Below, piece by piece: positions 35,148 through 43,902 of a stretch of DNA of 64,000 nucleotides. The notes under the pieces were generated by a model. That model ran no database searches, was not told the DNA's origin, and was given only the letters and a program-made list of their open reading frames with translations. Both the position numbers and the translations under genes were made by a program. The DNA is from an unidentified eubacterium SCB49 (lineage in GTDB: Bacteria; Bacteroidota; Bacteroidia; Flavobacteriales; Flavobacteriaceae). Position 1 is the first letter of the stretch; each line of letters opens with the position of its first letter. Location of the stretch: the NCBI GenBank assembly GCA_000170815.1, contig ABCO01000005.1:176356-240355 (forward strand), written 5' to 3'.

Positions 35148-36256
35148 TGATAGAATTTTTTAACACACATAAGCAGGTAATTATTTATGTAATCTTTGTT
35201 ATTAGTATTGTGCTATTATTGCGTTTTGTTACCAAGTTATTACATAATTGGTTAGTGAAACGGTCACATCTAAAAAATCCTGGTGAAGTTCCAGCGACTG
35301 TAAATCTAATCCAGAAAACATTAAATGCCTTATGGATTGTATTGGGTTTTATGGCATTAACTTTTATCATAATTGATAAAGATCAATATAAGGTTGCAAA
35401 AGATAATTTTATGCTGGTTCTATATTTAGGTATGGTAGCCGTTGCAACATTAGTTGCTGCTTCGTTAGTCCAAACTTGGTTTAAACGAAAGATAAAACAA
35501 AAAATAAGTGAAAAAGAAGATACTACTAGTTATAAGTTTTTAAGTTATGTAGCCATATTTGGAGTGTATTTTATTGGAGGGATTTTAGCGCTCATTGCTT
35601 TTGATTCTATGCGAAGTTTCGCAGTTACGGCACTTGGAGGAGCAGGGGTAGTAGCTGTTGTAGCGGGTGTAGCATCACAAGAAGCGTTGTCAAATCTTGT
35701 AGGTGGTATTTTTATAATCGCCTTTAAACCTTTTAAGTTAGGAGATATTATTAAGGTAGACGAAACGATGGTAGGTACTGTTACAGATATTACTTTGCGA
35801 CACACCATTATCCGGAACTATGAAAATAAAATGATTGTCATTCCTAATGCAATAATTAATAAAGAAAAATTAATTAATTATGATTTAGGTGAGCGTAAGT
35901 GTTGTCAATGGATTGAGATTGGTATTTCATACGATAGTGATATAGATTTAGCAAAACATATTATTTGTGAAGAGTGTGAAAATCACCCTAATATTATAGA
36001 TAATAGGTCTGACATTGATAAATTTAATAATGTAGATAAAGTAGTTGTACGTGTTATTGGGTTAGATGATTCTGCAGTTACGTTAAGGGCCTGGGCTTGG
36101 GCTAATAATTTTTCGGAGTCTTTTGTGATGAAATGTGACTTATATGAAAGTATAAAAAAGCGTTTTGATAAAGAAGGTATAGAGATTCCTTTTCCACACA
36201 GAACAATGGTATTTAAGGAAGACCAGTTAAATAAATTTCATAACATTTCAGAGTAA
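35147..36256 (+). CDS. MscS-type small-conductance mechanosensitive ion channel
   Basis: The 369-residue protein has four or five transmembrane helices (about 9-26, 55-73, 82-105, 128-147, 155-190). The pore-lining helix is the glycine/alanine-rich ALGGAGVVAVVAGVASQEAL, followed by the MscS beta domain (NLVGGIFIIAFKPFKLGDII, VTDITLRHTIIRNYENKMI, VIPNAIINKEKLINYD) and a C-terminal alpha/beta domain with IEIPFPHRTM near the end. It opens when membrane tension rises and releases solutes. It carries an extra N-terminal membrane pair relative to E. coli MscS. It is coupled to the 77-residue ORF and ends at a strong terminator. Confidence 0.92.
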   Translation: MIEFFNTHKQVIIYVIFVISIVLLLRFVTKLLHNWLVKRSHLKNPGEVPATVNLIQKTLNALWIVLGFMALTFIIIDKDQYKVAKDNFMLVLYLGMVAVATLVAASLVQTWFKRKIKQKISEKEDTTSYKFLSYVAIFGVYFIGGILALIAFDSMRSFAVTALGGAGVVAVVAGVASQEALSNLVGGIFIIAFKPFKLGDIIKVDETMVGTVTDITLRHTIIRNYENKMIVIPNAIINKEKLINYDLGERKCCQWIEIGISYDSDIDLAKHIICEECENHPNIIDNRSDIDKFNNVDKVVVRVIGLDDSAVTLRAWAWANNFSESFVMKCDLYESIKKRFDKEGIEIPFPHRTMVFKEDQLNKFHNISE

Positions 36257-36310
36257 ACATACCAATCAGCAAGGTGAATGATTGTTATTTTTTGTAACCA
36301 ATTGCTATAA

Positions 36311-36350
36311 AAAAAAGCGCTATTAAGAAACTTCTTAATAGCGCTTTTTT
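36311..36350. terminator. strong bidirectional terminator between mscS and acs
   Basis: A perfect 17-bp inverted repeat (36311-36327 and 36334-36350; core GCGCTATTAAG and CTTAATAGCGC) with a 6-base loop and A/T runs in both arms. It ends mscS on the plus strand and the acs operon on the minus strand. Confidence 0.93.
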
Positions 36351-36367
36351 ATTTACTTATGGTTTGT

Positions 36368-38275
36368 TTATAGTGCGTTGTCAATTATTTCCTGAACACA
36401 TTCAGGGTTTAATAATGTACTTGTATCACCTAAATTGCTAGTGTCTTTTTCAGCAATTTTACGTAAAATACGACGCATAATTTTTCCACTTCGAGTTTTA
36501 GGAAGACCATTTGTAAATTGAATTTTTTCTAATTTAGATATTGGGCCTATTCTATCAGAAATTAATTGATTAATCTCTTTGCGTAGATTATCATGTTTTC
36601 TGCTTTCTCCAGCATCTTTTAGAGTGATATAGCCATATAGTGCGCTTCCTTTAACTTCGTGTGGAAAGCCTACAATAGCGCTTTCTGCAATGGCAGGGTG
36701 TTCATTTATGGCATCTTCTATTGGAGCTGTACCTAGATTGTGTCCAGAAACGATAATAACATCATCTACTCTTCCGGTAATTCTATAGTAACCTACTTCA
36801 TCTCTAAGGGCGCCGTCACCTGTAAAATACATGTTTTCGTATGTTGAAAAATAAGTGTCTTTATAGCGTTGATGATCTCCCCATATGGTTCTTGCGATAC
36901 TTGGCCATGGAAACTTAATACACAGCCTTCCATCTACTTGATTTCCTTTTAATTCTTTTCCATTTTCATCCATTAAGCATGGTTGCACACCTATAAAAGG
37001 CAATGTTGCATAGGTGGGTTTTGTAGGTGTTACATAAGGAATAGGGGTAATCATAATTCCGCCAGTTTCTGTTTGCCACCAAGAATCGATTAACGGACTG
37101 TTGTTTTTACCTATGTTGTCATTATACCAGTGCCAAGCTTCTTCGTTTATTGGTTCTCCAACACTTCCTAGTACTTTTAAAGAGGATAGGTCATATTTTT
37201 CTACAATTTCTACGCCTTGTTTAGCTAATGCTCTAATTGCAGTAGGCGCTGTGTAAAATTGGTTTACTTTATGCTTATCTACAATATCCCAAAAACGACC
37301 AAAATCTGGATAACTTGGTACACCTTCAAAAAGCACAGTAGTTGCACCGTTTGCTAATGGGCCATAAACAATATAACTATGACCAGTAATCCATCCAATG
37401 TCTGCAGTACACCAGTACACATCGTTTTCTCGATATTGAAATGCATTTTTAAATGTATAAGCGGTATAAACCATATAACCACCGGTGGTGTGAACCATTC
37501 CTTTAGGTTTTCCTGTTGAGCCAGAAGTGTATAAAATAAATAGTGGGTCTTCAGCATTCATTACCTCTGCTTTACATTGGTCTGAAGCAGCGTCTAGTAA
37601 TGGTTGTAGCCATAAATCGCGACCTTCTTTCATGTTAATGTCTGAGTTAATTCTCTTTGCAACGAGTACTTTTTCTACCCCTTCGCAAGATTCAAGAGCT
37701 TCGTCTACAATTCCTTTTAAATCAATTGTTTTTGAACCTCGGTAAGAACCATCTGAGGTAATAACCATTTTACAATCGCTATCATTAATTCTAGTAGCAA
37801 GTGCTTTTGAAGAAAAACCAGCAAATACTACAGAGTGAATAGCGCCAATTCTAGCACAGGCTAAAAGAGAAATAGCTAATTCAGGAATCATAGGGACATA
37901 TATACAAACTCTGTCTCCTTTTTTTACGCCTTGTTCTTTTAAGACATTTGCAAATTTATTTACACGGTGATGAAGTTGTTTGTATGTAATGTGCTCAGAA
38001 CCTTCTTTAGGATCGTTAGGTTCAAACAAAATAGCTGTTTTGTCACCTCTAGTAGCAAGGTGTCTGTCAATACAGTTTTCAGTGATATTAAGTTGTGCTC
38101 CTTCAAACCATTTTACTTCAGGTTTTTTAAAATCCCAACTTAAAACGTTATCCCATTTTTTTCTCCATAAAAAATGCTCTTCAGCAATCTCCTCCCAAAA
38201 ACCTTCGGGATTACGAACTGATTTTCTATAAACTTGATAATATTCTTCTAAATGTTTTATGTGATAATTACTCAT
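36368..38275 (-). CDS. acs: acetyl-CoA synthetase (AMP-forming)
   Basis: Acs joins acetate, ATP and CoA to acetyl-CoA via acetyl-AMP. The 635-residue length is standard. The P-loop-like motif YTSGSTGKPKGMVHTTGG, the WWQTETGG motif, and the C-terminal LPKTRSGKIMRR with the lysine that is acetylated in known Acs enzymes are all present. It starts 12 bases after the propionyl-CoA synthetase gene. Together with the ActP-type transporter genes and the symporter-kinase it forms a short-chain fatty acid utilisation region. Confidence 0.95.
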   Translation of the reverse strand: MSNYHIKHLEEYYQVYRKSVRNPEGFWEEIAEEHFLWRKKWDNVLSWDFKKPEVKWFEGAQLNITENCIDRHLATRGDKTAILFEPNDPKEGSEHITYKQLHHRVNKFANVLKEQGVKKGDRVCIYVPMIPELAISLLACARIGAIHSVVFAGFSSKALATRINDSDCKMVITSDGSYRGSKTIDLKGIVDEALESCEGVEKVLVAKRINSDINMKEGRDLWLQPLLDAASDQCKAEVMNAEDPLFILYTSGSTGKPKGMVHTTGGYMVYTAYTFKNAFQYRENDVYWCTADIGWITGHSYIVYGPLANGATTVLFEGVPSYPDFGRFWDIVDKHKVNQFYTAPTAIRALAKQGVEIVEKYDLSSLKVLGSVGEPINEEAWHWYNDNIGKNNSPLIDSWWQTETGGIMITPIPYVTPTKPTYATLPFIGVQPCLMDENGKELKGNQVDGRLCIKFPWPSIARTIWGDHQRYKDTYFSTYENMYFTGDGALRDEVGYYRITGRVDDVIIVSGHNLGTAPIEDAINEHPAIAESAIVGFPHEVKGSALYGYITLKDAGESRKHDNLRKEINQLISDRIGPISKLEKIQFTNGLPKTRSGKIMRRILRKIAEKDTSNLGDTSTLLNPECVQEIIDNAL

Positions 38276-38287
38276 AACAAATTGATT

Positions 38288-40183
38288 TTATTTATGAATC
38301 CCGATTTTTTGGGCTTGATAGATTGATTTTATTTCGTCAATTATAGATATGTCATCTATGGTTGACGGTACATTATATTGATGTTCGTCAGCGATATTTC
38401 GCAATAACTTTCGGAGTGTTTTACCGCTACGAGTTTTTGGTAATCGCTTTACAAAGTGAACGTCTCTAAAAGAAGCAACGGCTCCAATTTCACGTCTAAC
38501 ATCTTGTATTATTTCTTTTTGTATTCTTTCCTTATCAGGAATATCATCTGTTCTTAGAACGATTAATCCTAAAGGTTTTTGTCCTTTTAATTCGCAATGC
38601 ACGCCAAAAACGGCACATTCAGAAACTTCTTTATGAGATGAGACTACTTCTTCCATCTCTGCAGTAGATAATCTATGGCCTGCCACGTTTATTACATCAT
38701 CTACACGGCCGGTGATAAAGATATAGCCATCTTCATCTGCATAACCACCGTCACCAGAAAAATAATAACCAGGAAAACGGTCTAGATAACCAGATTTAAA
38801 GCGTTCAGGATTTCCCCAAAGGTTGCTTAGTGCTCCTGGAGGTAATGGTAGTTTTATTACGACATAGCCTTCTGTTCCAGCTTGAACTTCTTCTCCGTCT
38901 TCATTAACTATTTTTATGTTATACCCACAAACTGGTAGTCCAGAAGATCCAGGTTTTACATCTTGTAAGCTTACGCCTACCATATTAGCGATCATTGGCC
39001 AACCACTTTCTGTTTGCCACCAATGGTCAATTACTGGAACTTTTAATTTTTCTTGCGTCCAGGTTAGTGTTGCTACATCGCATCTTTCACCGGCTAAAAA
39101 CTGATATTTTAAAGAAGATAGATCATACTTTTTGAGCATTTCTCCATTAGGGTCTTCTTTTTTAATAGCTCTAATAGCTGTTGGTGCAGTAAACATTGAT
39201 TTTACTTTATGTTCACTAATTACACGCCAAAAGGTTGAAGCATCTGGGGTTTTTATAGGTTTTCCTTCAAAAATGATAGAGGTATTTCTATTGAGTAATG
39301 GTCCGTAAACAATGTAACTATGACCTACAACCCAGCCTACATCACTCGCTGCCCAAAACGTTTCACCTTCATTAACGCCATATACGTATTTTATCGAAAA
39401 TTTTAATGCTGTAGCATACCCTCCTGTATCTCTAATGATACCTTTAGGTGTTCCTGTAGTTCCAGAGGTGTATAATATGTAAGAAGGGTGTGTAGAAGCA
39501 ACTGGCACTGCTTCTATAGAAGAAGAGTTTTCAATCAAACTAGTGAAATCTACGTCATAGTCTTTCTTCGGAATCTCTACACCTAGTTGTCTGTCAAAAA
39601 CAATAACATTACTTGGTTTGTGAGTTGATTTATCAATAGCCTCGTCTACAAAAGGTTTATATGGGATGATACGTTTAATTTCGACACCGTTAGATGCTGT
39701 GATTATTGCTTTTGGCTTACAATCGTCTATTCTAATTGCTAATTCGTGTGGTGCAAAACCGCCAAATACTACAGAATGTATGACACCTATTCTTGCACAA
39801 GCGAGCATAGCGTATGCAGCTTGAGGGATCATAGGCATATAAATAATTGTAGTATCTCCCTTTTTGAGCCCTAGGCTTTGTAAACCGCCTGCTAGTTTTG
39901 AAACTTCTTCATGCAGCTGATTAAAAGTAATGTGTTGTTTTGTATTGGTTACAGGCGAATCGTAAATAAAAGCATTTTGATCTCCAAAGCCATCATTAAT
40001 ATGCTTGTCAATGCATAGGTAGCTTAAATTAAGTTCACCATCTTCTAGCCATTGGCTGTAATCATGCTTGTCTTTAGATAAAATATTTTGCGGTTCCTTG
40101 TGCCATGCTAACTGCTTAGCTTGTGTTCTCCAAAAATCTTTTGGATTATCAATGCTCTCTTTATAATAGGTAAGATAACTCAT
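38288..40183 (-). CDS. prpE: propionyl-CoA synthetase-type acyl-CoA synthetase
   Basis: The 631-residue AMP-forming synthetase is more like PrpE than Acs: it opens with YYKESIDNPKDFWRTQAKQ and carries IDKHINDGFGDQNAF and VVFGGFAPHELAIRIDD, which resemble PrpE. Core motifs YTSGTTGTPKGIIRDTGG, WWQTESGWP and LPKTRSGKTLRKLLR are intact. It likely activates propionate or a related short-chain acid. It is coupled to an upstream small membrane protein (4-base ATGA overlap) and precedes acs by 12 bases. Methylcitrate or methylmalonyl pathway genes for propionate are not in the window. Confidence 0.88.
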   Translation of the reverse strand: MSYLTYYKESIDNPKDFWRTQAKQLAWHKEPQNILSKDKHDYSQWLEDGELNLSYLCIDKHINDGFGDQNAFIYDSPVTNTKQHITFNQLHEEVSKLAGGLQSLGLKKGDTTIIYMPMIPQAAYAMLACARIGVIHSVVFGGFAPHELAIRIDDCKPKAIITASNGVEIKRIIPYKPFVDEAIDKSTHKPSNVIVFDRQLGVEIPKKDYDVDFTSLIENSSSIEAVPVASTHPSYILYTSGTTGTPKGIIRDTGGYATALKFSIKYVYGVNEGETFWAASDVGWVVGHSYIVYGPLLNRNTSIIFEGKPIKTPDASTFWRVISEHKVKSMFTAPTAIRAIKKEDPNGEMLKKYDLSSLKYQFLAGERCDVATLTWTQEKLKVPVIDHWWQTESGWPMIANMVGVSLQDVKPGSSGLPVCGYNIKIVNEDGEEVQAGTEGYVVIKLPLPPGALSNLWGNPERFKSGYLDRFPGYYFSGDGGYADEDGYIFITGRVDDVINVAGHRLSTAEMEEVVSSHKEVSECAVFGVHCELKGQKPLGLIVLRTDDIPDKERIQKEIIQDVRREIGAVASFRDVHFVKRLPKTRSGKTLRKLLRNIADEHQYNVPSTIDDISIIDEIKSIYQAQKIGIHK

Positions 40184-40404
40184 TGTTTTGAGTTTTTAGG
40201 GTTAAGTAAATTGAAGTAATCTGGGTTGAGAATTTTTAGCTTTATTAGTGCCCAAGGCATAGCTATAAGGCATAAGCCAATAACAAGAGATTGTATAGCG
40301 CTTACACCTGCTTCGTTTTCAAACTTAAGTCTGTAAAACAAAGTGAGTACAATATAGATGGTCAGTAGAACATCTGATGTACGAGGTTTTATTTGATAAT
40401 TCAC
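40180..40404 (-). CDS. small two-helix membrane protein of unknown function
   Basis: A 74-residue protein with two hydrophobic helices (about 11-25 and 39-57, with AMPWALIKLK after the second). No family motif is recognised. Its stop codon overlaps the prpE start codon, so it is translated with prpE. In position it resembles small membrane helper proteins found around acetate-uptake genes, but that is only context. Confidence 0.6.
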   Translation of the reverse strand: MNYQIKPRTSDVLLTIYIVLTLFYRLKFENEAGVSAIQSLVIGLCLIAMPWALIKLKILNPDYFNLLNPKNSKQ

Positions 40405-40476
40405 GTCTTAAAATTTAAATTAAACATTGTCTGTTTGCACACAAAACCAATATTTAATAGTCTGATAAGACCACGT

Positions 40477-40842
40477 TTATGTTAATAGTTCTTGTATTTC
40501 TGAAACTATTTTTTTTATTGAAAAAGGTTTAGTTAAATATTTATCTGCTCCAAGTTTTAGTCCCTTTTCAATATCTGAAGCTCTATTTTTAGCCGTTAAG
40601 AAAACTACTTTTGTAGCTTGTAGTAACGGTTTATTTTTTATTTGTTGTAATGTTTGATAGCCATCTACATTAGGCATCATGATATCTAATAAAACAATAT
40701 CAGGAATATGATTTTCTACAATTTCTAACGCTTCGCTTCCGTCTCTCGCAATAAACACTTCAAAACCCTTTTTTTTAAAAGCGTATTCAAGTGACATTAC
40801 AATATTGGGCTCGTCATCAACAATTAAAATTTTGTGCATCAT
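40477..40842 (-). CDS. stand-alone CheY-like response regulator
   Basis: A 121-residue receiver domain without an output domain. Acidic residues D9-D10, phosphoacceptor Asp53 (VLLDIMMPNVDG), the conserved Thr/Ser in VVFLTAKN and Lys in LTKPF are present. It starts 15 bases after the end of the symporter-kinase gene, so it is the likely phosphorylation target. Without a DNA-binding domain it must act through protein contacts or serve as a phosphate sink. Confidence 0.92.
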   Translation of the reverse strand: MMHKILIVDDEPNIVMSLEYAFKKKGFEVFIARDGSEALEIVENHIPDIVLLDIMMPNVDGYQTLQQIKNKPLLQATKVVFLTAKNRASDIEKGLKLGADKYLTKPFSIKKIVSEIQELLT

Positions 40843-40857
40843 AAATCAGCTCACAAT

Positions 40858-43548
40858 TTAACTAATTGGTAGCGTAAAAACAAATTTGGCGCCTATTTTT
40901 ATGTCCTTATCTGTCCATATTTTACCATTATGTTTTTCTATTATTTGTCTTGTAATCGCTAAGCCCAAGCCACTGCCTTCTGGTTTTATCGTGTTTTGAT
41001 GTTGTGATTGGTAAAATTTATCAAATACATAAGCTATATCTTCTGCAGGAATACCTTTTCCGTTATCTGTTACAGATATTTCTAAAGCATTGTTTCCTAA
41101 TTTATAATCAATTTCTATACGCCCAATTTTTGGCTCACAAAATTTTATAGCATTTGAGATTAAGTTTGTAAACACTTGAAGTATTCTGTCTTCATCAAAT
41201 TCTAGTTTAAAACGATGTACATTTTTGATATGAATTATAATGCCTTTTTTAGCAGCAATATGTTGTGTGTTTGCGACTGCTTTATTGATTGTTTCTTGAA
41301 TATCAGTATATTCCATATTAAGACGTAAACGACCTGTCTCTAGCTTTTCAAAATCAAGTATGTTATTGATAAGTCTGCCAAGCCTGTCTGAGTCTTGTAG
41401 TATGTTTTTAAGAAATTGTTTTTTTATCTCTTTAGGCATATCATCTTCATCGTCCATTAGAAGCTCTGTGGCTGCTCTAATACCTGTGATGGGTGTTTTT
41501 AATTCGTGCGCAACAGAGTCTAAAAATTCGTCTTTTTGTTTATCTTTTACTACTAATTCTTGATTGGCATCTTTTAATTTTGAAGATAATTGTGATAGCT
41601 CATCAGATTTTTGGATTAAGATTTTATTACTCACAATATTCTCTTTAGACTCTTCTAAAATTCTGAGTACTTCTCTAAGGCTTATTTGTTCTTCTTTAAC
41701 CACGCTGGCTATCAGTATTTTTGCTGAAGCACTCCCGATACTACCTGTAAGTAACTTTTCAGAAAAATTAATAAGTCTTGCATCTGCTAATTGTGTGTCT
41801 TGTGGCAATTTATATTTTGTGAAAAACAAACGTAAGGCTCTTGATGCTTTGTAGTCACCTAAAAATCTAACGAGCACATTTTTAATGTCTGCTACGTAAG
41901 CTTCACCTTTCCAGACTAATGCGCTGTCTTGTAAAGCGGTAAAGTTTTTACTATCTACAAACATTTCTGCATAATTTCGTTCTCTATAATTTCCTTTTGT
42001 AATAACAGAAAAGAATAAGTAGGCTAACATATTAAATAATATACTCCAGAAAAAAGCATGTGCTGGAGGCCTCAAAAAGTCAAGTCCAAAGAGTGCGTAG
42101 GGTTTTAATGCTGCTATGCCATAAAGCCCATGTTGTGTAAAATCATCAGAGCCTGTAAAAGCTTCTAGTGTAAACGGAAGCACTAAGGTGTATATGGAGA
42201 TACAAAACCCAATTATAATACCAATAATAGCTCCTTTTGAAGAACCACGATTCCAGTATAAACCAATAAAAAATGAAGGTGCTAATTGTGAAATAACGGT
42301 AAAAGAAATAAGCCCAATAGAGTAGAGGGATAGCTCTTTAGAAAAGGTTATATAAAAGAAATAAGCAATAATGATGATAGAGAAAATAGAAATACGACGA
42401 ATATTTTTAATGCTTTTTGCATTTCGTTCTGTTTGGTTTTTTATGAACTTATCTAAAAAACCATAAGGAATAATAAGATTATTACTAACCATAATAGATA
42501 GTGCTAGTGTTGATACAACCACCATAGAGATTACCGCAGAAAAACCACCAATAAAAACGAGACTTGCCAAAAAAGTATTGCTATTTTCAATAGGTAGTAG
42601 TAAAGAGTAGTATTCTGCATTTGCATTATCACCGAAAGTTATTTTACCTGCCCAAGCAATGAAAATAACAAACAGATTAAATAAGAATAAATAGAGTGGG
42701 AATAGCCATATAGCTTTCTTTAAATGTTTTTCGCGGTTATTTTCTAACACCGAAACTTGAAATTGACGCGGCAATAAAAAGATGGCCATAAAAGATAAAG
42801 CGATAAGAAAAAACCAATTAAAACCATCTTCTAATCCCGATAGCATCGTGAGTTCGTTAAAATTATCTGTAGTTGCTATTTTGTTATAGATATCGCTAGT
42901 GCCATCAAAAAGGTAATAGGTGACATAAATACCTATAATTAAAAAGAAGACCAGTTTTAAAATAGATTCAAATGCTACAGAGGCTATAATACCCGTGTAT
43001 TTTTCTGAAGCATCTGCTTTTTGTGTTCCAAAAAAAGTGGCAAAAACAGCTAATAATAACGCGATGTAAAAAGTAGAATCGTCAAATATGCGAGTAGAAA
43101 CATAACTACTGCTATCTGACATAATAGCGAAGGTTTCTGAAACTGCTTTTAGTTGTAATGAAATGTATGGAATTGTACCAAAGAGGCAAATAAGTGTTAC
43201 TAAAGCTCCTAAAAAACGATTGTTTCCATAACGCAATGAAATAAAATCTGCGATGGATGAAATTTTATGTTGATTAGAAATTCTAATTACTTGACGCAGT
43301 ACTAAAATCCATAAAGGTGCCGCAATTACAGGACCTAAATAAATGGGTAGAAATTCAATTCCAGAATCAGCAGCTATGCCAACACTACCATAATATGTCC
43401 AGGCAGAGCAGTACACTGCAAGTGATAAAGTATAGACGTAAGGGTTGTTAACCCACTTGCTCTTTTTTCTTTTTTCAGCTAGAAAGGCTATGTAGAATAA
43501 CACTGACAGATAAATGACAATGATAACTACAAGTGCGTAATTATTCAT
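40858..43548 (-). CDS. sodium:solute symporter-like domain fused to histidine kinase (CbrA-type sensor)
   Basis: The 896-residue protein joins about 13 transmembrane helices of the SSS/PutP family (about 1-520) to a cytoplasmic part with a linker (about 530-630), a coiled coil (LSQLSSKLKDANQELVVKDK), a HisKA domain with His681 (SVAHELKTPITG) and a HATPase domain (NLISNAIKF, DNGKGIP, GSGLGLAI). Such fusions, typified by CbrA, sense nutrient status, with transport itself not always needed for signalling. Here the neighbours are acs, prpE and actP, so acetate, propionate or their flux is the probable cue. It overlaps the upstream 64-residue gene by 8 bases. Confidence 0.92.
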   Translation of the reverse strand: MNNYALVVIIVIYLSVLFYIAFLAEKRKKSKWVNNPYVYTLSLAVYCSAWTYYGSVGIAADSGIEFLPIYLGPVIAAPLWILVLRQVIRISNQHKISSIADFISLRYGNNRFLGALVTLICLFGTIPYISLQLKAVSETFAIMSDSSSYVSTRIFDDSTFYIALLLAVFATFFGTQKADASEKYTGIIASVAFESILKLVFFLIIGIYVTYYLFDGTSDIYNKIATTDNFNELTMLSGLEDGFNWFFLIALSFMAIFLLPRQFQVSVLENNREKHLKKAIWLFPLYLFLFNLFVIFIAWAGKITFGDNANAEYYSLLLPIENSNTFLASLVFIGGFSAVISMVVVSTLALSIMVSNNLIIPYGFLDKFIKNQTERNAKSIKNIRRISIFSIIIIAYFFYITFSKELSLYSIGLISFTVISQLAPSFFIGLYWNRGSSKGAIIGIIIGFCISIYTLVLPFTLEAFTGSDDFTQHGLYGIAALKPYALFGLDFLRPPAHAFFWSILFNMLAYLFFSVITKGNYRERNYAEMFVDSKNFTALQDSALVWKGEAYVADIKNVLVRFLGDYKASRALRLFFTKYKLPQDTQLADARLINFSEKLLTGSIGSASAKILIASVVKEEQISLREVLRILEESKENIVSNKILIQKSDELSQLSSKLKDANQELVVKDKQKDEFLDSVAHELKTPITGIRAATELLMDDEDDMPKEIKKQFLKNILQDSDRLGRLINNILDFEKLETGRLRLNMEYTDIQETINKAVANTQHIAAKKGIIIHIKNVHRFKLEFDEDRILQVFTNLISNAIKFCEPKIGRIEIDYKLGNNALEISVTDNGKGIPAEDIAYVFDKFYQSQHQNTIKPEGSGLGLAITRQIIEKHNGKIWTDKDIKIGAKFVFTLPIS

Positions 43549-43735
43549 AATGTCTGTTTAAAACAATGGCAGAAATAACAATAGATAGGAGCCAAATTGA
43601 AAAAGTAGAAAAGTAAAATGTAGGAATCCCGAATATTGCGCCTTCAAAATTAAAAATTAAAACAAAAGGTATATTGAATACTAAAAATAAAGCAATGGAA
43701 AGGATAATTAATTTCTGTTCGTGTCTTTTTTTCAT
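43541..43735 (-). CDS. small two-helix membrane protein of unknown function
   Basis: A 64-residue protein with a basic N-terminus (MKKRHEQK) and two hydrophobic helices (about 9-28 and 38-58). It ends 8 bases inside the symporter-kinase gene, so the two are translationally coupled. Small DUF3311-like proteins often sit directly before sodium:solute symporters; this one has that position and size but I cannot confirm the family. Confidence 0.6.
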   Translation of the reverse strand: MKKRHEQKLIILSIALFLVFNIPFVLIFNFEGAIFGIPTFYFSTFSIWLLSIVISAIVLNRHYE

Positions 43736-43796
43736 TGCTACTTATTATGAGGTTCCCCTTTTTTTAATTCGTATTGCTAAAAATAGTTATTAATAT

Positions 43797-43832
43797 TAAA
43801 AAAACAGCACTGCAATTACTGCAATGCTGTTT
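43797..43832 (-). terminator. Rho-independent terminator of the porin-DUF4212-actP operon
   Basis: On the minus strand AAACAGCATTGC pairs with GCAGTGCTGTTT (12 bp, one T-G pair) around a 7-base loop, then a T run. Plus-strand arms are at 43802-43813 and 43821-43832. It separates the actP operon from the kinase operon. Confidence 0.85.
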
Positions 43833-43902
43833 AAACTAAACTAAATCAATCTAAATATACAATTTTCCAGATTACTTATGTGAATAATTGTATTCTCTTG
43901 TT

